DNA of 64,000 bases from Charina bottae (GCA_023362775.1 JALMGJ010000020.1:4092001-4156000); one strand, 5' to 3'; shown: positions 1-11,513, counted from the stretch's first letter. Program-made: numbers and translations. Notes: generated by a model from the letters alone, not told the origin.

Positions 1-631
1 TCAGCTGGTGCAGAATGCCGCGGCACGAGCAGTTATGGGTGCCAGGAGATCGGCACATGTAACACCTCTGCTACATGAGCTGCATTGGCTACCAGTTTGC
101 TTCCGGGTCCAATTCAAGGTGTTGGTGATTACCTTTAAAGCCCTATATGGCATAGGGCCAGGGTACCTGAGGGACCGTCTCATCCCGATAACGTCGGCCT
201 GCACCACCCGTGCATGCAGAGGTTGCATGCTTCGGACCCCCTCAACAAGAGAATTCCATCTAATGGGGTCCAGGAGACGTGCCTTCTCTGCGATAGCGCC
301 CGCCTTATGGAATATCTTGCCCCCAGAGGTGAGACTGGCCCCTTCACTCCTGGCCTTTCGGAAGGCCCTTAAGACCTGGCTCTGCCGCCGGGCCTGGGAC
401 GACAGAGGCGGCAGTGCCTCCTGGGGTTGGCTGGCCCCGTAGTAATACGATCCATCCTACGGTCCCCCCATCTTGGATTTTATGTAATTTATTATTATTA
501 TTGGATGTATTTTAGATATTGTTATGTATAGTTTTTAAACTTTCAATTGTTGTAACCCACCCAGAGTCCCTTGCAAGGGAGATGGGTGGGGAATAAATTG
601 AAATAATAAAATAAATAAATAAATAAATAAA
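1..631 (+). mobile_element. L2/CR1-type LINE, 3' end of RT ORF plus 3' UTR
   Basis: The plus strand encodes the C-terminal part of an L2/CR1-type reverse transcriptase protein up to a stop near 442. Diagnostic stretches are LVQNAAARAV near the start (the first ORF here opens at base 8), HELHWLPVCFRVQFKVLVIT and FKALYGIGPGYLRDRL. After the stop comes the typical 3' UTR, with the conserved hairpin pair CCCAGAGTCCC/GAGATGGGTGGGG and a terminal (AAAT)n run at about 598-631. The copy continues to the left of the window. It abuts an L2 fragment in the opposite orientation at 632, so it probably inserted into that older copy. The same 3' end recurs at 4905, 6622, 17250, 30585, 30880 and 57797. Confidence 0.85.
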
Positions 632-632
632 C

Positions 633-1190
633 GAGGTGAACCAGCGCAATACTACGCCGCCTACCCGCAACTCCCTGAGTCGTTCCAAAAGGATACCGTG
701 GTCGATGGTATTGAAAGCCGCTGAGAGGTCAAGGAGAGCCAGGATGGATGCACTGCCCCCATCCCGCTCCCGCCAGAGATCATCCATAAGTGCAACCAAT
801 GCCATTTCTGTTCCATATCCAGGCCTGAAACCTGATTGAAAGGGGTCTAGATAATCCGTTTCATCTAGAATCCTCTGGAGCTGCAATGCCACCACTTTCT
901 CAACAACCTTCCCCATAAAGGGGAGGTGGGAGACTGGATGAAAATTGTCCAGTGCCGTAGGGTCCAGCGATAGTTTCTTGAGGAGCGGGTGCACCAGCGC
1001 CCCCTGATGCATTTACCATTGACTGGACCCAGCCACACGTCACCTCCCGAGCTGATTGAACCAGCCAGGAGGGACATGGATCTAATTGGCATGTGGTGGC
1101 ATTTACAGTCCAGAGGATCCTATCCACCTCCTCAAGTCCAACAGGATCAAACTGTTCCCAGATAACTGGGTAAGTACGATCCCCAGGAAT
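633..1190 (-). mobile_element. L2-type LINE, reverse transcriptase fragment
   Basis: The minus strand encodes the central RT region of an L2-type LINE. Visible are LDPTALDNFHPVSHLPF (the DxxNFRPVS-type block), FQSGFRPGYGTEMALVAL and the first catalytic block LDLSAAFNTIDHG. The last has N in place of the catalytic D usually seen in AFDTIDHG, so this copy is probably dead. Upstream of it the minus strand reads VDRILWTVNATTCQLDPCP, part of the linker before the RT. The element continues at 1746-2815 beyond an insertion and is cut on the other side by the plus-strand L2 at 1-631. Confidence 0.8.
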
Positions 1191-1198
1191 CTGATAGG

Positions 1199-1655
1199 AT
1201 GTACGCTGGCGTATAGGGAAAAATCAAGGCTTGAGAGTAAACAGACAGAGTGCAGCTTGTAAAAGCTATAAAATCTTTACTTGTGATAAAAGCAAAGTTG
1301 AATATACATGGTACAGCATTGCAAAAGGAAAAACAAACTTACAAGCAGAGTTTCGTGTATTGTTTCCATTGACAGACATGAAGGGGCTCATGCCATGGCC
1401 TACACACACAGCCACGCATAGCTACGCACTTCCCAGTCTTCAGAAGCAGAACACACACACGAACATGGCTAAAAGACCGGACAGAAGTCAAGAAGCATAG
1501 AACACCATTTTGCATGGTTAGATATTCAGTTCTTCCAGCTTTATGATTGGCTGGAAGTTAGGTGTGACACACACCAGGCCTAAAGCATAGACCATAGCAT
1601 CATGGCAAACTGTTCCCATGGGAAGGTTTAGAGACTAGACATAAACAATACATCA
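1199..1655 (-). mobile_element. Probable solo LTR inserted in L2
   Basis: This block interrupts the minus-strand L2 between its linker and RT regions and has no LINE coding. Read on the minus strand it can be bounded TG...CA (TGTGATGT near 1655, CGTACA near 1199). It holds an AT-rich stretch resembling a polyadenylation region near 1270. A clear target duplication was not found, so the exact ends and the LTR assignment are inferred. An alternative is an unrelated non-autonomous insertion. Confidence 0.35.
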
Positions 1656-1745
1656 CATGGTACCTTCTAGCTTCATATCTAATGAAGATATAAGCAAAGA
1701 CATTCAAAGCTATGGGAAGGCTTTGTTGTTATCTGGCCACCTGGC

Positions 1746-2815
1746 GTCACGTCATCGTGAGGAAGCTGTGCTTTGTATAGAAAACAATTTGCTAATTTCA
1801 TACGAGAAATCTGACAGAATCTCCACAGACCATGTCTCATGCTTAGAGTCTAACTTAGAGCGAATCCGAGCTATTTTATCCTGCAGATGCCCTGAAAACT
1901 CCTTAGCACGGCCCTGTAGATGGTTTTCTGAATCCTTTTCCCCCAAAAGGGATCGGGTGATCCTGAACAGGGCCGCTGAGCGGCATTCTGCAGATGCAAT
2001 AAGAGCGGAGAAATACTGACGTTTCGCTGCTCTTACTGCCAGAAGGTAGGCCTTAACCGCAGCTCTAGCTTGTGTTCGGTCGGGTTCAGACTTTGTCTTT
2101 CTCCAGCGGCGCTCTAGACGTCTCTTAATCCTCTTCAGAACCCTCAGCTCCTCCATAAACCACAGGGAGTGTCGGGTTCGATAGTATAAGAGAGGCTGCA
2201 CAGGCGCGATCTTGTCCAAGGCCCCGGCCACCTCCCTGTTCCAGGCAGCAGCCAGGGCCTCCGCTGGACCAGGCAGCAGGTCCTCAGGTATAACCCCCAG
2301 CTCCCTCTGAAACCCTATTGAGTCCATCAGTCGCCGGGGGCAGACCAATCAAATAGGTCCGGTCTCCCTGCGGAGGGGGGCGGCATAGGAGAATCTCAAG
2401 GCCACCAGGGCGTGATCTGACCATGACAAAGGGGAAAGTTGTAATTCTCCCCTCAGAGCACATTGCCACTGCTCCGACAAGACTAAGTCCGGTGTGAGAC
2501 TACTGTCTTGGGTCAGGTTCCGAATTATCTGGGTCAGGCCCATGGCCGCCATGGTGGCCATGAACTCCTGAGCTGCCTCCGAGGTCCGCTCCAGGGATGG
2601 CAGATTGAAGTCCCCCAGAACCATAAGCCTGGGGAACTCCACCGCCAACCCCCGAGACGGCCTCCTTCACCTCAGGTAGGGAGGTTGCTACACAGCAGGG
2701 AGGCTGGTACAGCAGCAACACTCCCAACTGCTCTTGGGTACCCAACTTGAAGAACAGGGTCTCACAACCAACTACTTGTGAAGCAGTGCCCCTGAAGGCC
2801 ACTGGACACTTTCGG
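1746..2815 (-). mobile_element. L2-type LINE, endonuclease and linker fragment
   Basis: The minus strand encodes the apurinic-type endonuclease C-terminus and the following linker of an L2-type LINE. Motifs are VLGDFNLPS near 2610 and LSWSDHALVALRF near 2420, the GDFN and SDH blocks of LINE endonucleases. They are followed by the basic linker around RIKRRLERRWRKTKSEPDR at about 2090. Frames change near 2350 and 2500, so the copy is a pseudogene. Together with 633-1190 it forms one older L2 insertion. Confidence 0.8.
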
Positions 2816-3559
2816 ATGACAATGTTTTAGGAGTATTCACTGAAACTGTCCAGCCTGAAAGATTTTCAGCACATATGTAAAGGTCCCCTTGGCAAGCTAG
2901 TATGGATTGGTATTGACACAGAATCAGATCATATTAGATTTTCCACAAATTTAATAATTGGAAATAGGACATTCAATGTATTTGGAAAATCTCTTTACAG
3001 CAAAATACAGTCGAGTATTTACTGTAGTATATTCAATGTTTTTCCCTCAGAAATTTTAGAAAGTTGGCTTCTCAGCATTCTCCCCTAGAGCTGTACTGCT
3101 TCTAGGCTAGGCTGCTTCAAAAGTATTTACTGACATAAGCACTGAGGGAGAGGTCTGGGAGGAGCCTCCTCCCCAGTTACTAAAATATCTGCGCTGAAAA
3201 TCTTCCAGGCTGGAGACTTTGTCAAATGCTCCAGCCTGGAAGCACTTTATCCAACACTGTGAGAGAAAGCTGAAATCTCCTCTAGTGCTGGCCCAAGCAA
3301 CTTGAAGTCATCTGAGTTCCCTCAGGATCAATCTGGTGGTTTCTTCACTTTGACTTACACAGGTAAGCTCTATAGCTGAAATCTCTTCAGTGAATCTATG
3401 TCACTTTGCACAGGCCTAATATTTGATATCCTCAAGTTTAACATGCTACTAATGTCTCTTATGGGAAGTGAACTTCACATAAAGCTACATCAGAGTTTAT
3501 TGTTAGAAGCTCAACATTTGGACTTGTGTGAGGCCCAGTGAATGCTAGACTGACATGTA
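2816..3559. other. Low-information intronic sequence
   Basis: No coding, RNA or clear repeat signal was recognised here. The sequence is moderately AT-rich and non-repetitive by eye. It most likely represents SPAG16 intron or an unrecognised old repeat. Confidence 0.3.
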
Positions 3560-4035
3560 ATAAGATCTACTTCATCCAAGATTTAACAATGGATGAAAAG
3601 ACCAACTTAGTGTGTATCACTGAGACCTGGTCAGGTGTGGGAGGAGGGGCTCCATTCTCAGAAATGTGTTCAAGGGTGGCACCAGCCATGATCCCAGAAT
3701 GGCACTTGTCATAAGAGAGCCCTTCTGGCTTCCAGAGATGCTGCCCTGAGGATAACTGGGTGTGAGACTCTGTTGATTAGGTTGGACTCTAGGAATCAGT
3801 TGGGATTGCCACTACTGTACCAGTCTCCCTGCTACATAATGGTTTCCCTGCCTAAGCTGCTTGATGCTGTGGTGGTAGAGTTCCCCAAACTTATGACGAC
3901 TAGAAATGGGGTTGGAGGTGCTTCAGGAATTTATGGCCACCATGGCAATTATGGGCCTCACCCAGATTATTTAAAGCCCAACTCATAGCAGTGGTTACAC
4001 ATTTGTCCTGGGTTTTGTCTTGGGCCATAGTAATA
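3560..4035 (+). mobile_element. Degenerate L2-type LINE, endonuclease region
   Basis: The plus strand keeps a decayed endonuclease-region reading. LGLPLLYQSPCYIMVSLP at about 3800 and VVEFPKLMTT at about 3875 align with the LLLYQPPCCVATSLP and VEFPRLMVLG readings of the L2 copy at 2500-2700. The sequence is full of indels. It probably belongs to the same ancient plus-strand element as 5280-6340 and 6850-7615. Confidence 0.6.
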
Positions 4036-4057
4036 TCATCTGGAGTTGGGAGATGTT

Positions 4058-4566
4058 ATTTTTGTTGTTTATTTGTTCAGTCGCTTCCGACTCTTCGTGA
4101 CTTCATGGACCAGCCCATGCCAGAGCTTCCTGTTGGCCGTCACCATCCCCAGCTCCCCCATGGTTGAGTCTGTCACCTCCAGAATATCATCCATCCATCT
4201 TGCCCTTGGTCGGCCCCTCTTCCTTTTGCCTTCCACTTTCCCTAGCATCAGCTTCTTCTCCAGGGTATCCTGTCTTCTCATTATGTGGCCAAAGTACTTC
4301 AGTTTTGCCTTTAATATCATTCCCTCAAGTGAGCAGTCTGGCTTTATTTCCTGGAGTATGGACTGGTTTGATCTTCTTGCAGTCCAAGGCACTCTCAGAA
4401 TTTTCCTCCAACACCACAGTTCAAAAGCATCTATCTTCCTTCGCTCAGCCTTTCTTATGGTCCAGCTCTTGCAGCCATAGGTTACTACGGGGAATACCAG
4501 TGCTTTAACTATGCGGACCTTTGTTGTCAGTGTGATGTCTCTGCTCTTAACTATTTCAATCCCTAA
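4058..4566 (-). mobile_element. Bov-B (RTE) LINE 3' fragment
   Basis: The minus strand encodes the C-terminus of a Bov-B RTE protein: PWTARRSNQSILQEIKPDCS, then LKYFGHIMRRQDTLEKKLML, and VTKSRKRLNK before the stop. The plus-strand start of the block, GACTCTTCGTGACTTCATGG, is the reverse complement of the conserved Bov-B 3' end. It is diverged from the 58.9-kb copy (MLGKVEGKRKRGRPRARWMD versus MLGKTEGKRRRGRQRMRWLD), so it is probably a different subfamily or age. It is inserted in the degenerate plus-strand L2. Confidence 0.85.
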
Positions 4567-4904
4567 TTGTCATCAGTTCACACTTGCAGTTCTTTGCAGC
4601 CACAGACAGGAAGGACCTATCTGATTGGTCCATCCCAGGTGTGTGATGAACCCTGTTGGGTTCTAGATGTTAGAATCATCGGGGGTCAACTCAGCATTGT
4701 CTCATAAGCATAAGGGGGTCTTTTCTAGTAAAAACGTATCTCTATTGTGCTTGTGGGATGTCACATGGGTCACCTGATTTCCACTTCCTTCTTCTTCTTG
4801 AGTTTGGGGGATTAACAACCTCCATTACTCTTTGGGCACACCTGCAAGCAGGAGGGCTACACAATGCAGCTCTCGTCCATTCCATCTCGCTTGCATGCAG
4901 ATCG

Positions 4905-5030
4905 ACTTATTTGTTATTGTATTGTTATTGTTATTGTATTGTTATTGTTATTGTAACCCGCCCAGAGTCCCTTGCATGGGAGATGGGCGGGGAATAAATT
5001 TGAATAATAAATAAAATAAATAAATAAAAA
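4905..5030 (+). mobile_element. L2-type 3' tail with TTATTG microsatellite
   Basis: A run of TTATTG/TTGTATTG repeats leads into the L2-type 3' UTR with CCCAGAGTCCC and GAGATGGGCGGGG, and ends in AATAAA/AAAT repeats. It lacks coding sequence, so it is either a strongly 5'-truncated insertion or a piece of the surrounding L2. Confidence 0.7.
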
Positions 5031-5279
5031 ATCTACTTGTATCTAGATCTACTGAATAAATGTAAGCTATCTCTATTTTTCTTCATCTAACTAATGTGTG
5101 AAGACTGAATTTATTGAACGTAATTAAACTTAAAGTGCAAGTTCCCTGCTGGTCCACGCTTCTACTCTGCAAGATTGTTGTTAGCTGCTTGGAGTTCTTT
5201 TATTAACATTCAAGACTCCATCACTAGAGAGAACTTGGAGTTATTCCTAAGGCTCTGATGTATGGTTTGACTAAGGCCT

Positions 5280-6340
5280 TAGTTGTTGTCTGGATGAGGG
5301 GATGGCAATGGCCTTGGATCAGATCATTTCTATGCAGGCTATCTTTCCTTCTGGATCTCAGAAAGCTGCCTGGTTTTCAGGGGTGTTCCATGAGATGAAG
5401 TGACAGAAGACATGCCTAGAGCACTACTGGAAGAAAACAAAGAACAAATCTGATCGAGCATGAGCAGGAGTTGTTATTAAAGATTACCACTTGGCAATAA
5501 GATAAGCAAAATGTGATTATTTCTCTGCTTTTTATCATGTCTGCAGGTAGCCAGCTGGCAGCCCTGTTCAAGGCAACAGTTCCCTCCTAAGTAGAGATGG
5601 CCTGGAGAAAATTGCAGGGCTGCTAAGATCTCAAGTTGGACTCTCATTGTGTGGGTGCTATTGGGGACCATTATAGCATGGTCTAGCATGGTTATCTGAG
5701 AAAAGTTCTATCCCGAGGAAGTGAACAGGGCCCTCAGGGCTGTAAGTGAGGTCATCTGTGCTTTAGATCCTTGTCATTCCTGGCTGGTTAGAGGTGATGT
5801 GTGGTTGGACCCAGGCGTTGGTGAATATATCTGTGAGGGAGGGAGTGGTTTTGCTATCCCAGGAACCAACAGTTCTGGATAATTTGCGCCCTATCTCCAA
5901 CCTTCACTTTTTAAGGTAGATTATTGAGATGGTGGTCAGCCTGCAGCTCTAGAAAGCCCTGGAGGAAATAGATTAACTGGACCCTTTTCAGTTGGGTGTC
6001 AGACTGGGATGTAGCACTGAGATGGCATTGATGTACTTGAAGATGATCTATGATGGGGCCGGGATGGGAGTGGTACATCCATCCTCTCCCTCCTTGATCT
6101 CTCAGCAGCTTTCAATACCATTGTTCATGGTTGGAGGTGGGGGGTATGGTATTACGGTAGTTTTCCTTCCTTCGAGAGTGGTTTCAGTCAGTGTTGGTGG
6201 GGACTGAGATCTAGGCCTAGATCTCTACTTTGCAGGGTTCCTTGGGTCTCTTCTTTCTCTCTGTTTCTATTTATCATCTATATGAAGCCACTAGATGAGG
6301 TCATCTGTTGGCACAAGTTTAAGTATCTTCACTATGTGTA
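5280..6340 (+). mobile_element. Degenerate L2-type LINE, RT region
   Basis: Frame-broken matches to the L2 protein can be read, for example QLGVRLGCSTEMALM near 5990 (compare FQSGFRPGYGTEMALV in the copy at 633-1190) and ISQQLSIPLFM near 6105, at the place of LSAAFNTI. There is no open frame longer than about 80 codons. This is a decayed element; boundaries are approximate. Confidence 0.5.
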
Positions 6341-6344
6341 ATGG

Positions 6345-6607
6345 GCTGTGAGAATAAGTTTGAGGAAGAGGAGGAAGAGCCGCAGTCAAGGCAACAGTTA
6401 GTAAGAGAAATCTCAGACCAAAGCAGGAATGGAAGTTGAGAGGGTGTCTCAGACTTGACCCTCACTAGTTCTCTTTAGGATAAAGGCAGGGAGGGGAGAG
6501 GCACATTCAGATTTACAAGTTTCTGTTACTATAACTCTATAATAAAAGTAGTTTTAGTATTCATGACTTTGGTGTTTGAGTCTGGTCTACCTCAAAGGGC
6601 TGACACT
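6345..6607 (+). mobile_element. LTR-like remnant (LTR family 1)
   Basis: The block shares an ordered set of features with 10960-11092 and with the minus strand of 25267-25390. These are GAGGAAGAGGAGGAAGA, a variant of CAGACTTGCAAGATTCTGTT, an AATAAAA polyadenylation-like signal, TTTTAG and an end in TGACA. The order and the CA end fit the R-U5 part of a retroviral-type LTR. No internal region is present. Similarity between the three copies was judged by eye. Confidence 0.45.
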
Positions 6608-6621
6608 ATGCTGTTAATATA

Positions 6622-6703
6622 TTTATTTATCAGATTTCATCACCGCCCATCTCCCCCCAAAGGGGGACTCTGGGCGGTTTACAATAAAATAAATATATAT
6701 CTT
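6622..6703 (-). mobile_element. L2-type LINE 3' tail
   Basis: The plus strand reads CACCGCCCATCTCC, AAAGGGGGACTCTGGGCGGT and then ACAATAAAAT, the reverse complement of the L2-type 3' UTR hairpin. Only about 80 bases are present, so this is a heavily 5'-truncated insertion. Confidence 0.7.
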
Positions 6704-6849
6704 TACGTCTCTACCTCAGGCTGACCAAGTGATGCCATCAAGGTTCTTTTCCAGTGTGTCAAAGCTGTGCGGTTCTAAATGGGGAAGAACAGGCTTCAGC
6801 TCAATCCAAGGCCAAGGAGCTGTGGGTTTAGGGACCTCCAGAGAGAACG

Positions 6850-7615
6850 GGTATGCAATTTGGGAATAAGTGGCAGCCATGGCCATGAGGGGCTTTGCAC
6901 AAATCCTTCTTGTGCACCAATTGCACCTGTTGCTATATCAGGAGGCCCTGCTTATAATCACTCATGCCTTGATCACCTTCTGCTTAGGCAGCTGTAATAA
7001 GCTCTACATGGGGCTACCCTTGAAGATCATCCAGAAGCTACAATTGGTCCAGAATGTAATCGCTGGGATACTTAGAGGTGAACTACAGCATGCCCATGTA
7101 ACACTACTATTTTGCAAGCTACAATGGCTTCCTGTAGGTTTCCAGGTGCAATTCAAGGTGCTGATTATCACCTATAAAGTCCCTCATGGCACAGGTACTG
7201 GTTATTGGCAGGACCACCTGTCTCTGGTTATGTCTGCCCAACCCACAAGATCTGGCAGAGCAAGGATGCTTCAAAATACTGCCATCTAATGGGATGCAGG
7301 AGGCATGTCTCCTTTGTCATGGCACCTGCTCTTTGCAATAGCAAATCCCTGAGATTCGGATGGCCCTGACCATGCTGGCCTTCTATAAAGCTTAAAAACT
7401 TGTTTCTTTTCCCCCCTAGAGCACTGGGTTAGGACACTGGATAAGCCCGTGTAGAAAATTGGTTTAGGATTTTCAATATGTTGTGTTTTCAGCCTTTGTA
7501 CTGTTTTATATTGTATTGTTGTGGTTCTTTTATGTTTATTATTTACCTTGTTTTTAATCCTATGTTAGCTGCCTAGAGTTACATTTTGCAAATTGGACAG
7601 CCATACAAATTGTTT
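6850..7615 (+). mobile_element. Degenerate L2-type LINE 3' end
   Basis: The plus strand encodes the L2 C-terminus with decay: KLYMGLPLKIIQKLQLVQNV at about 7000, then KLQWLPVGFQVQFKVLIIT. The open frame stops at 7289, short of the normal end. The block closes with an AT-rich tail ending in AATAAATAAA near 7620. It lines up with 1-442 and 30880-31381 and is probably the 3' end of the element that begins at 3560. Confidence 0.7.
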
Positions 7616-7794
7616 AAATAAATAAACAGTTGGTATTACAACTATAAACAACCAAATGCACTGAAAAAGGGGAAAGACATAATGGGTTAGTGGAATCAAT
7701 AATTACTAGCAGCTAAATAAAATGATATCAATGTCTTCTGGAGATTGGCATCTGGTCTTTTCTATATAGAGCCCTCACATATGGAATACCATAT

Positions 7795-8185
7795 TTCAGT
7801 AATGAGGTTGGAAGAAGTTTTCTGTGACCTATATGAAGAGGAGGCTGATCCAAAAACCTTTAAGAAGTTCGATCTCTCCCATATTGGCCATATATCTCCA
7901 AACTGGTATGACGGTTAAAACATGGAAAGGCACCAGATTAGATTTCATCCCCCCAGAATTAATAAAAAACAAGATGGGGCAAACATACGTACATATGTAT
8001 GAATAAATGGTGTTTGGAAATAATTGTACCAATCTTTAAGAAGGACCTTTCTGATAATTATCAGCCAATTACTCTACTAAGTACTGTAAGCAAGATCTAT
8101 GCAAGACACTTAGGAAACTATTAGACTGAATGGAATTTTAAAAATTCTGGCAGATGAAGAGGCAGCTTTTAGAGATGGTAGAAGT
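7795..8185 (+). mobile_element. Degenerate Vingi/I-group-like LINE, RT fragment
   Basis: Frame-broken translation gives readings like PPELIKNKMG at about 7950, SDNYQPITLLSTVSKIYARH at about 8050, and EEAAFRDGRSTG near 8158. The last two correspond to the NYRPISLL and E-x-A-G-F-R-x-GRST blocks of I-group LINE reverse transcriptases. It may be the 5' part of the family whose 3' part is at 9640-9960 and 62098-63644. The family name is inferred from memory of squamate Vingi elements and needs a library search. Confidence 0.45.
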
Positions 8186-8186
8186 A

Positions 8187-8395
8187 CAGGTATAAAACCA
8201 GTAAGGTACTGGACTAAGAGAGCAGAGAAACCCAAGCTTTGGTCCTGCCTTAGGCACAGTATCGAGATGGGGGACCCTGGGCCAGTCCCCCTCCCTCAGC
8301 CACAGGAAGAAGGCAATGGCAAACCACTTCTGGAAATCTTGCCAAGAAAACTGGGTGGACTTGTCCATTTAGTTGCCAGGAATCAAGGCTCACAA
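8187..8395 (+). mobile_element. tRNA-derived SINE (Sauria-type)
   Basis: A decayed tRNA-like head (GTAAGGTACTGGACTAAG...TGGTCCTGCC) is followed by a shared SINE body: GGGCCAGT, CAGCCACAGGAAGAAGGCAA, TGGCAAACCACTTCTGGAAA and CTTGCCAAGAAAACTG. The 3' part GTTGCCAGGAATCAAGGCTC resembles Bov-B-related SINE tails. The same body occurs on the minus strand at 20035-20265. Confidence 0.7.
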
Positions 8396-8870
8396 AAGGA
8401 CATACAGTACATAGCATGTACACTAGAGTAGGGATTTCTGCTGAGCTGTTTTTGTGGAGAAATATATAACAAAACCCAGGTCTGTCTTGTATGCTGTATG
8501 TATTGATTTTAAGTAGGCCTTTCATCATATCTCTAGAAATATATATATAGAAAAAACTTAGAGGTAGAAGAATTTATCATTGTCTGTTCACTCTTAACTG
8601 TAAGAGTGCATGAGAATGCTAATTTTAAAATAAACTGTAATGTTGGTAAGTCAGCTTTTTTACTTGTTCCCTACTAAAAGAGGGGTTAAACAAGTGTGTA
8701 TTATTGCCTCCCATTATTTAATTTTTGTATTTATTACAGAGTCAATTATTTTAAAAAAACAGAATTTCACCCACCAAATTAAGCAGTACAGCAAGTAGAC
8801 ACATAAAAGTGGAATTATATGCATATGATGCAGTGACCCTGTCACTAACACTGGTAAGACTAAAGATGGT

Positions 8871-8872
<2 letters not shown>

Positions 8873-8901
<29 letters not shown>

Positions 8902-8904
8902 CTC
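8873..8904. repeat. (TC)n microsatellite
   Basis: A TC dinucleotide array of about 14 units with one C-to-G change. It creates spurious Glu-Arg repeat frames on the minus strand. Confidence 0.9.
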
Positions 8905-9639
8905 TTTGCAGGGAGTAAGAGCTACAGTTAAATAAAATTAAGTTCATGGTATTTTCAAAAAGACCTAGAAGCCTGACCTAAATTATTAATGGGCAGAGGT
9001 TCAAGCAGTTTTTTTTTTAACTACCTAGGGATGATTTTCCATTCAACTTAAAATTGAAAAGCTCACTTTTTACATGCAGCCCAGAAAGCTCAAAGAAACA
9101 CTGGAGCTATTTTCTTTCTTCCACACAAAGTAAGAAATATATTTTGGTTGCTATTAAGTGATTTGTGGCTAATCCATAGCCCAATTCCTCTGTGGAGTGG
9201 AATTAGGTTTTCGAAATAAGACACTTTGGGTTAAGACTATACAGGCAAAGGAAAGTGTTCTAAGTGATGTCTTACATTCTGAGTGTAGAACTCTACTTTG
9301 GGACTAGGTAAGGGCATTTAATTTTTGATTAAAACTAAATTACTCATCACAAGGCTTAGCCACCTTAACACTGGTGAATCCTTTCCATGCATCCTGGAAA
9401 CTGAAGGTAGTGCAGAAAACACTGCAGAAGGGGCTTTGTTCTCAAATGTTAGTGGGAACAGGCTACGTCTGAGTAAGAGATAATAAAGCAGAGGGAGTAC
9501 AGATATGGACATGTAAGAAGAAGAAGGTAGAATCTTGGCAAGAGAACTATCTAGTACATGTTTATATAATCCTCAAGTAGCATGATATCAAGCAACCTAC
9601 CCAGCTGTGACTGCCGGAACTTTGAGGACTGGTCGTAAG

Positions 9640-9960
9640 TACCACTCACAAGTTTGAATGGTTGTTGAATGAGTGGTCAGTGAAAGACTCTCCCCGTGTG
9701 AGGAATGTGTGATAGAAACACTGACTCACCTTTTTCTGTACTGCCTCTTCTATAAGGACATCCACAGAAACATGTTAACTCCTCTGACAAAAAATTCCAG
9801 GTGCTGCAAGTGATTTTTATGTAAATTATCTACTTAAAGATAAAACTCAAAAATCTTGTGGGATGTAACAAAATTCTGCTTGGCAGTTTGCCAAGTAGAA
9901 CTCTATTACAAGGAGGAACAGAAAGCACAGGAAGACAAAAATCAATAGACTTCTCTTTTA
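9640..9960 (+). mobile_element. Degenerate Vingi-like LINE 3' fragment
   Basis: The plus strand reads ECVIETLTHLFLYCLFYKDI near 9705, matching the C-terminal zinc-binding-like block (C, then ET..H..L.C.FY.DI) of the ORF at 62193-63368. The next segment also fits, CQVELYYKEE against the ARFCAAALKSRR region. Stops and frameshifts are frequent. Positions 9600-9640 look like a short MITE C end (GGACTGGTCGTAAGT). Confidence 0.55.
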
Positions 9961-10429
9961 TTATCATATATTAATGGCTTTTATATTAATTTTACAAAAT
10001 TTTATGCAGCATTTTTTTTTTACATCTGAAGCATTGTAATGAATCTTTGATCTTGAACTGTGACCACAATACAGTTGATTGATTAGAATAATGTATTTAG
10101 CTAGTGAAGGGACAGCAAAAAGATTTCACAGTTGGAAAGAGTGTGATGCAGATTTACAATCTTGGATTGCCAGCGTGCATTCACTTTTTTTTATGAACTG
10201 GCCCTCTGTCACTGTAATGGAAAGACTTATCAATATAATTGTTTATTGTCAAGGTTTAATGATGTGTTCAAAAATCAGGCTGAATGATTTCTAATATGGA
10301 ACATAATTGTTTAAAATTATTTCCATATTTTTTTCCTTTCTCTTTTCCTTCCCCCTTTTTTTGTATATTTAACTAATATGTGAGGAACACTGGGAACATA
10401 CTGTATGTTAAGAGTATATACTTACTCAC

Positions 10430-10850
10430 AGCAAGGTTGCCCAAGATGTGAGGGTTATCCCAGCTGCCCAGCTAAACCAAGCAGGTACTTCTATGAGGCA
10501 GCAGAGGCAGATGCTAGAGGCAGATGATCACTTTAGTGACAATGGCAAAGTTATCATTTCACACTGTGTGGAAGAAACCAATGGTAAATCATTCCTGTAT
10601 TTTACCAAGAAAACTACATGAATAGACATGCTAAAGCAACTGACAATATAGTGCTGGATGATGGGCTTCTCAGGTCTAATAGCACTCAACATGCTACTAA
10701 GGAACAGCTGAGGATCTTTCAGAGTACTAATAGTGTTTATGACATAGGTAGATTAAAGCCTTCAGGATACCTAGTTGCTGATATTATCATACAGAAAAAG
10801 AAAATCCAAAACTGCAAATTCAGAATTACTATCAGCCCTTTGAGGTAGAA
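10430..10850 (+). mobile_element. Bov-B LINE 5' region fragment
   Basis: The segment aligns in order with 24110-24480: ATCCCAGCTGCCCAGCTAAA, AAGCAGG, AATGGTAAATCATTCC, CCAAGAAAACTACATG, then GTTGCTGATATTATCATAC leading to AAAATCCAAAACTGCAAATT. This matches the region just upstream of the Bov-B endonuclease. Part of it (the CCAAGAAAACTACATG stretch) is what the Sauria-type SINE bodies share with Bov-B. No intact ORF. Confidence 0.55.
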
Positions 10851-10959
10851 CAGGTCAGATGTAGAGAATAAGGAAGGTGACCATGAAGGAGATATGCAAC
10901 AGATGGATTATATTCAGAAGCGGCTCAGACAGACATTTCCCTAATTCACTGAACTATAA

Positions 10960-11092
10960 GGAAGAGGAGGAAGAATAGCACAATCAGACTTGCAAGATTC
11001 TGTTATTATAGCCAATCTCAATAAAATTAATTTTAGCCTTCCTGTGGAGTTGATTTCTTGGATTTGGTCTATCTAGTGGAGTTGACATCAGG
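10960..11092 (+). mobile_element. LTR-like remnant (LTR family 1)
   Basis: The block holds GACTTGCAAGATTCTGTTAT, AATCTCAATAAAATT (polyadenylation-like signal), TTTTAGCCTTCCTGTGGAGT and the end GTGGAGTTGACA. It closely matches the reverse complement of 25267-25390 and more loosely 6345-6607. Directly following it, 11093-11175 reads like the opposite strand of a related LTR end (AATTCTACTTTATTGTTATA), suggesting an inverted pair or a rearrangement. Confidence 0.5.
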
Positions 11093-11317
11093 AAAGAGAC
11101 ACCACAGGAACCACTGGAATTCTACTTTATTGTTATAGGATATAATAACAGAATCTTGAAAGCCTGTCTACCCCCCCTTATCTTAAAGACGATCAAGGCA
11201 GGCCAATATTGATTTCCCCCCCCCCTGATACCCTCTGGCCTACCCAAGGCTTAATAGATTGTGCAAATTATTATACAATATTCTTAATTTCACATGCTAC
11301 GAAAATAATGCTTAGGA

Positions 11318-11513
11318 CAGTGGTTTCCAAACTTCCGCCGTTGGCAACACACCAATGGCAGCGGGGGGGGCGGCGGCAATGGCGGCGGTGCGCACGGCGG
11401 TGGCGGCCTCATGTTTTGCGCTAAAACCCGGACGCTGATGGCGTCGCTGCCACATGTGCCACTGCAGGGGCGGCGACGCACCATCACCACTTCCGGGTTT
11501 TGGAAAAGCACTG
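11318..11513. mobile_element. hAT-like MITE, family B copy
   Basis: Terminal inverted repeats CAGTGGTTTCCAAAC and GTTTTGGAAAAGCACTG bound a GC-rich core of CGG repeats and CACTTCCGGGTTTTGG. The flanking octamers GCTTAGGA (11310-11317) and GCTTAGTG (11514-11521) agree at six of eight bases, as expected for an aged 8-bp target duplication. The long frames in the core are products of the CGG-rich sequence. There is no transposase. Confidence 0.8.
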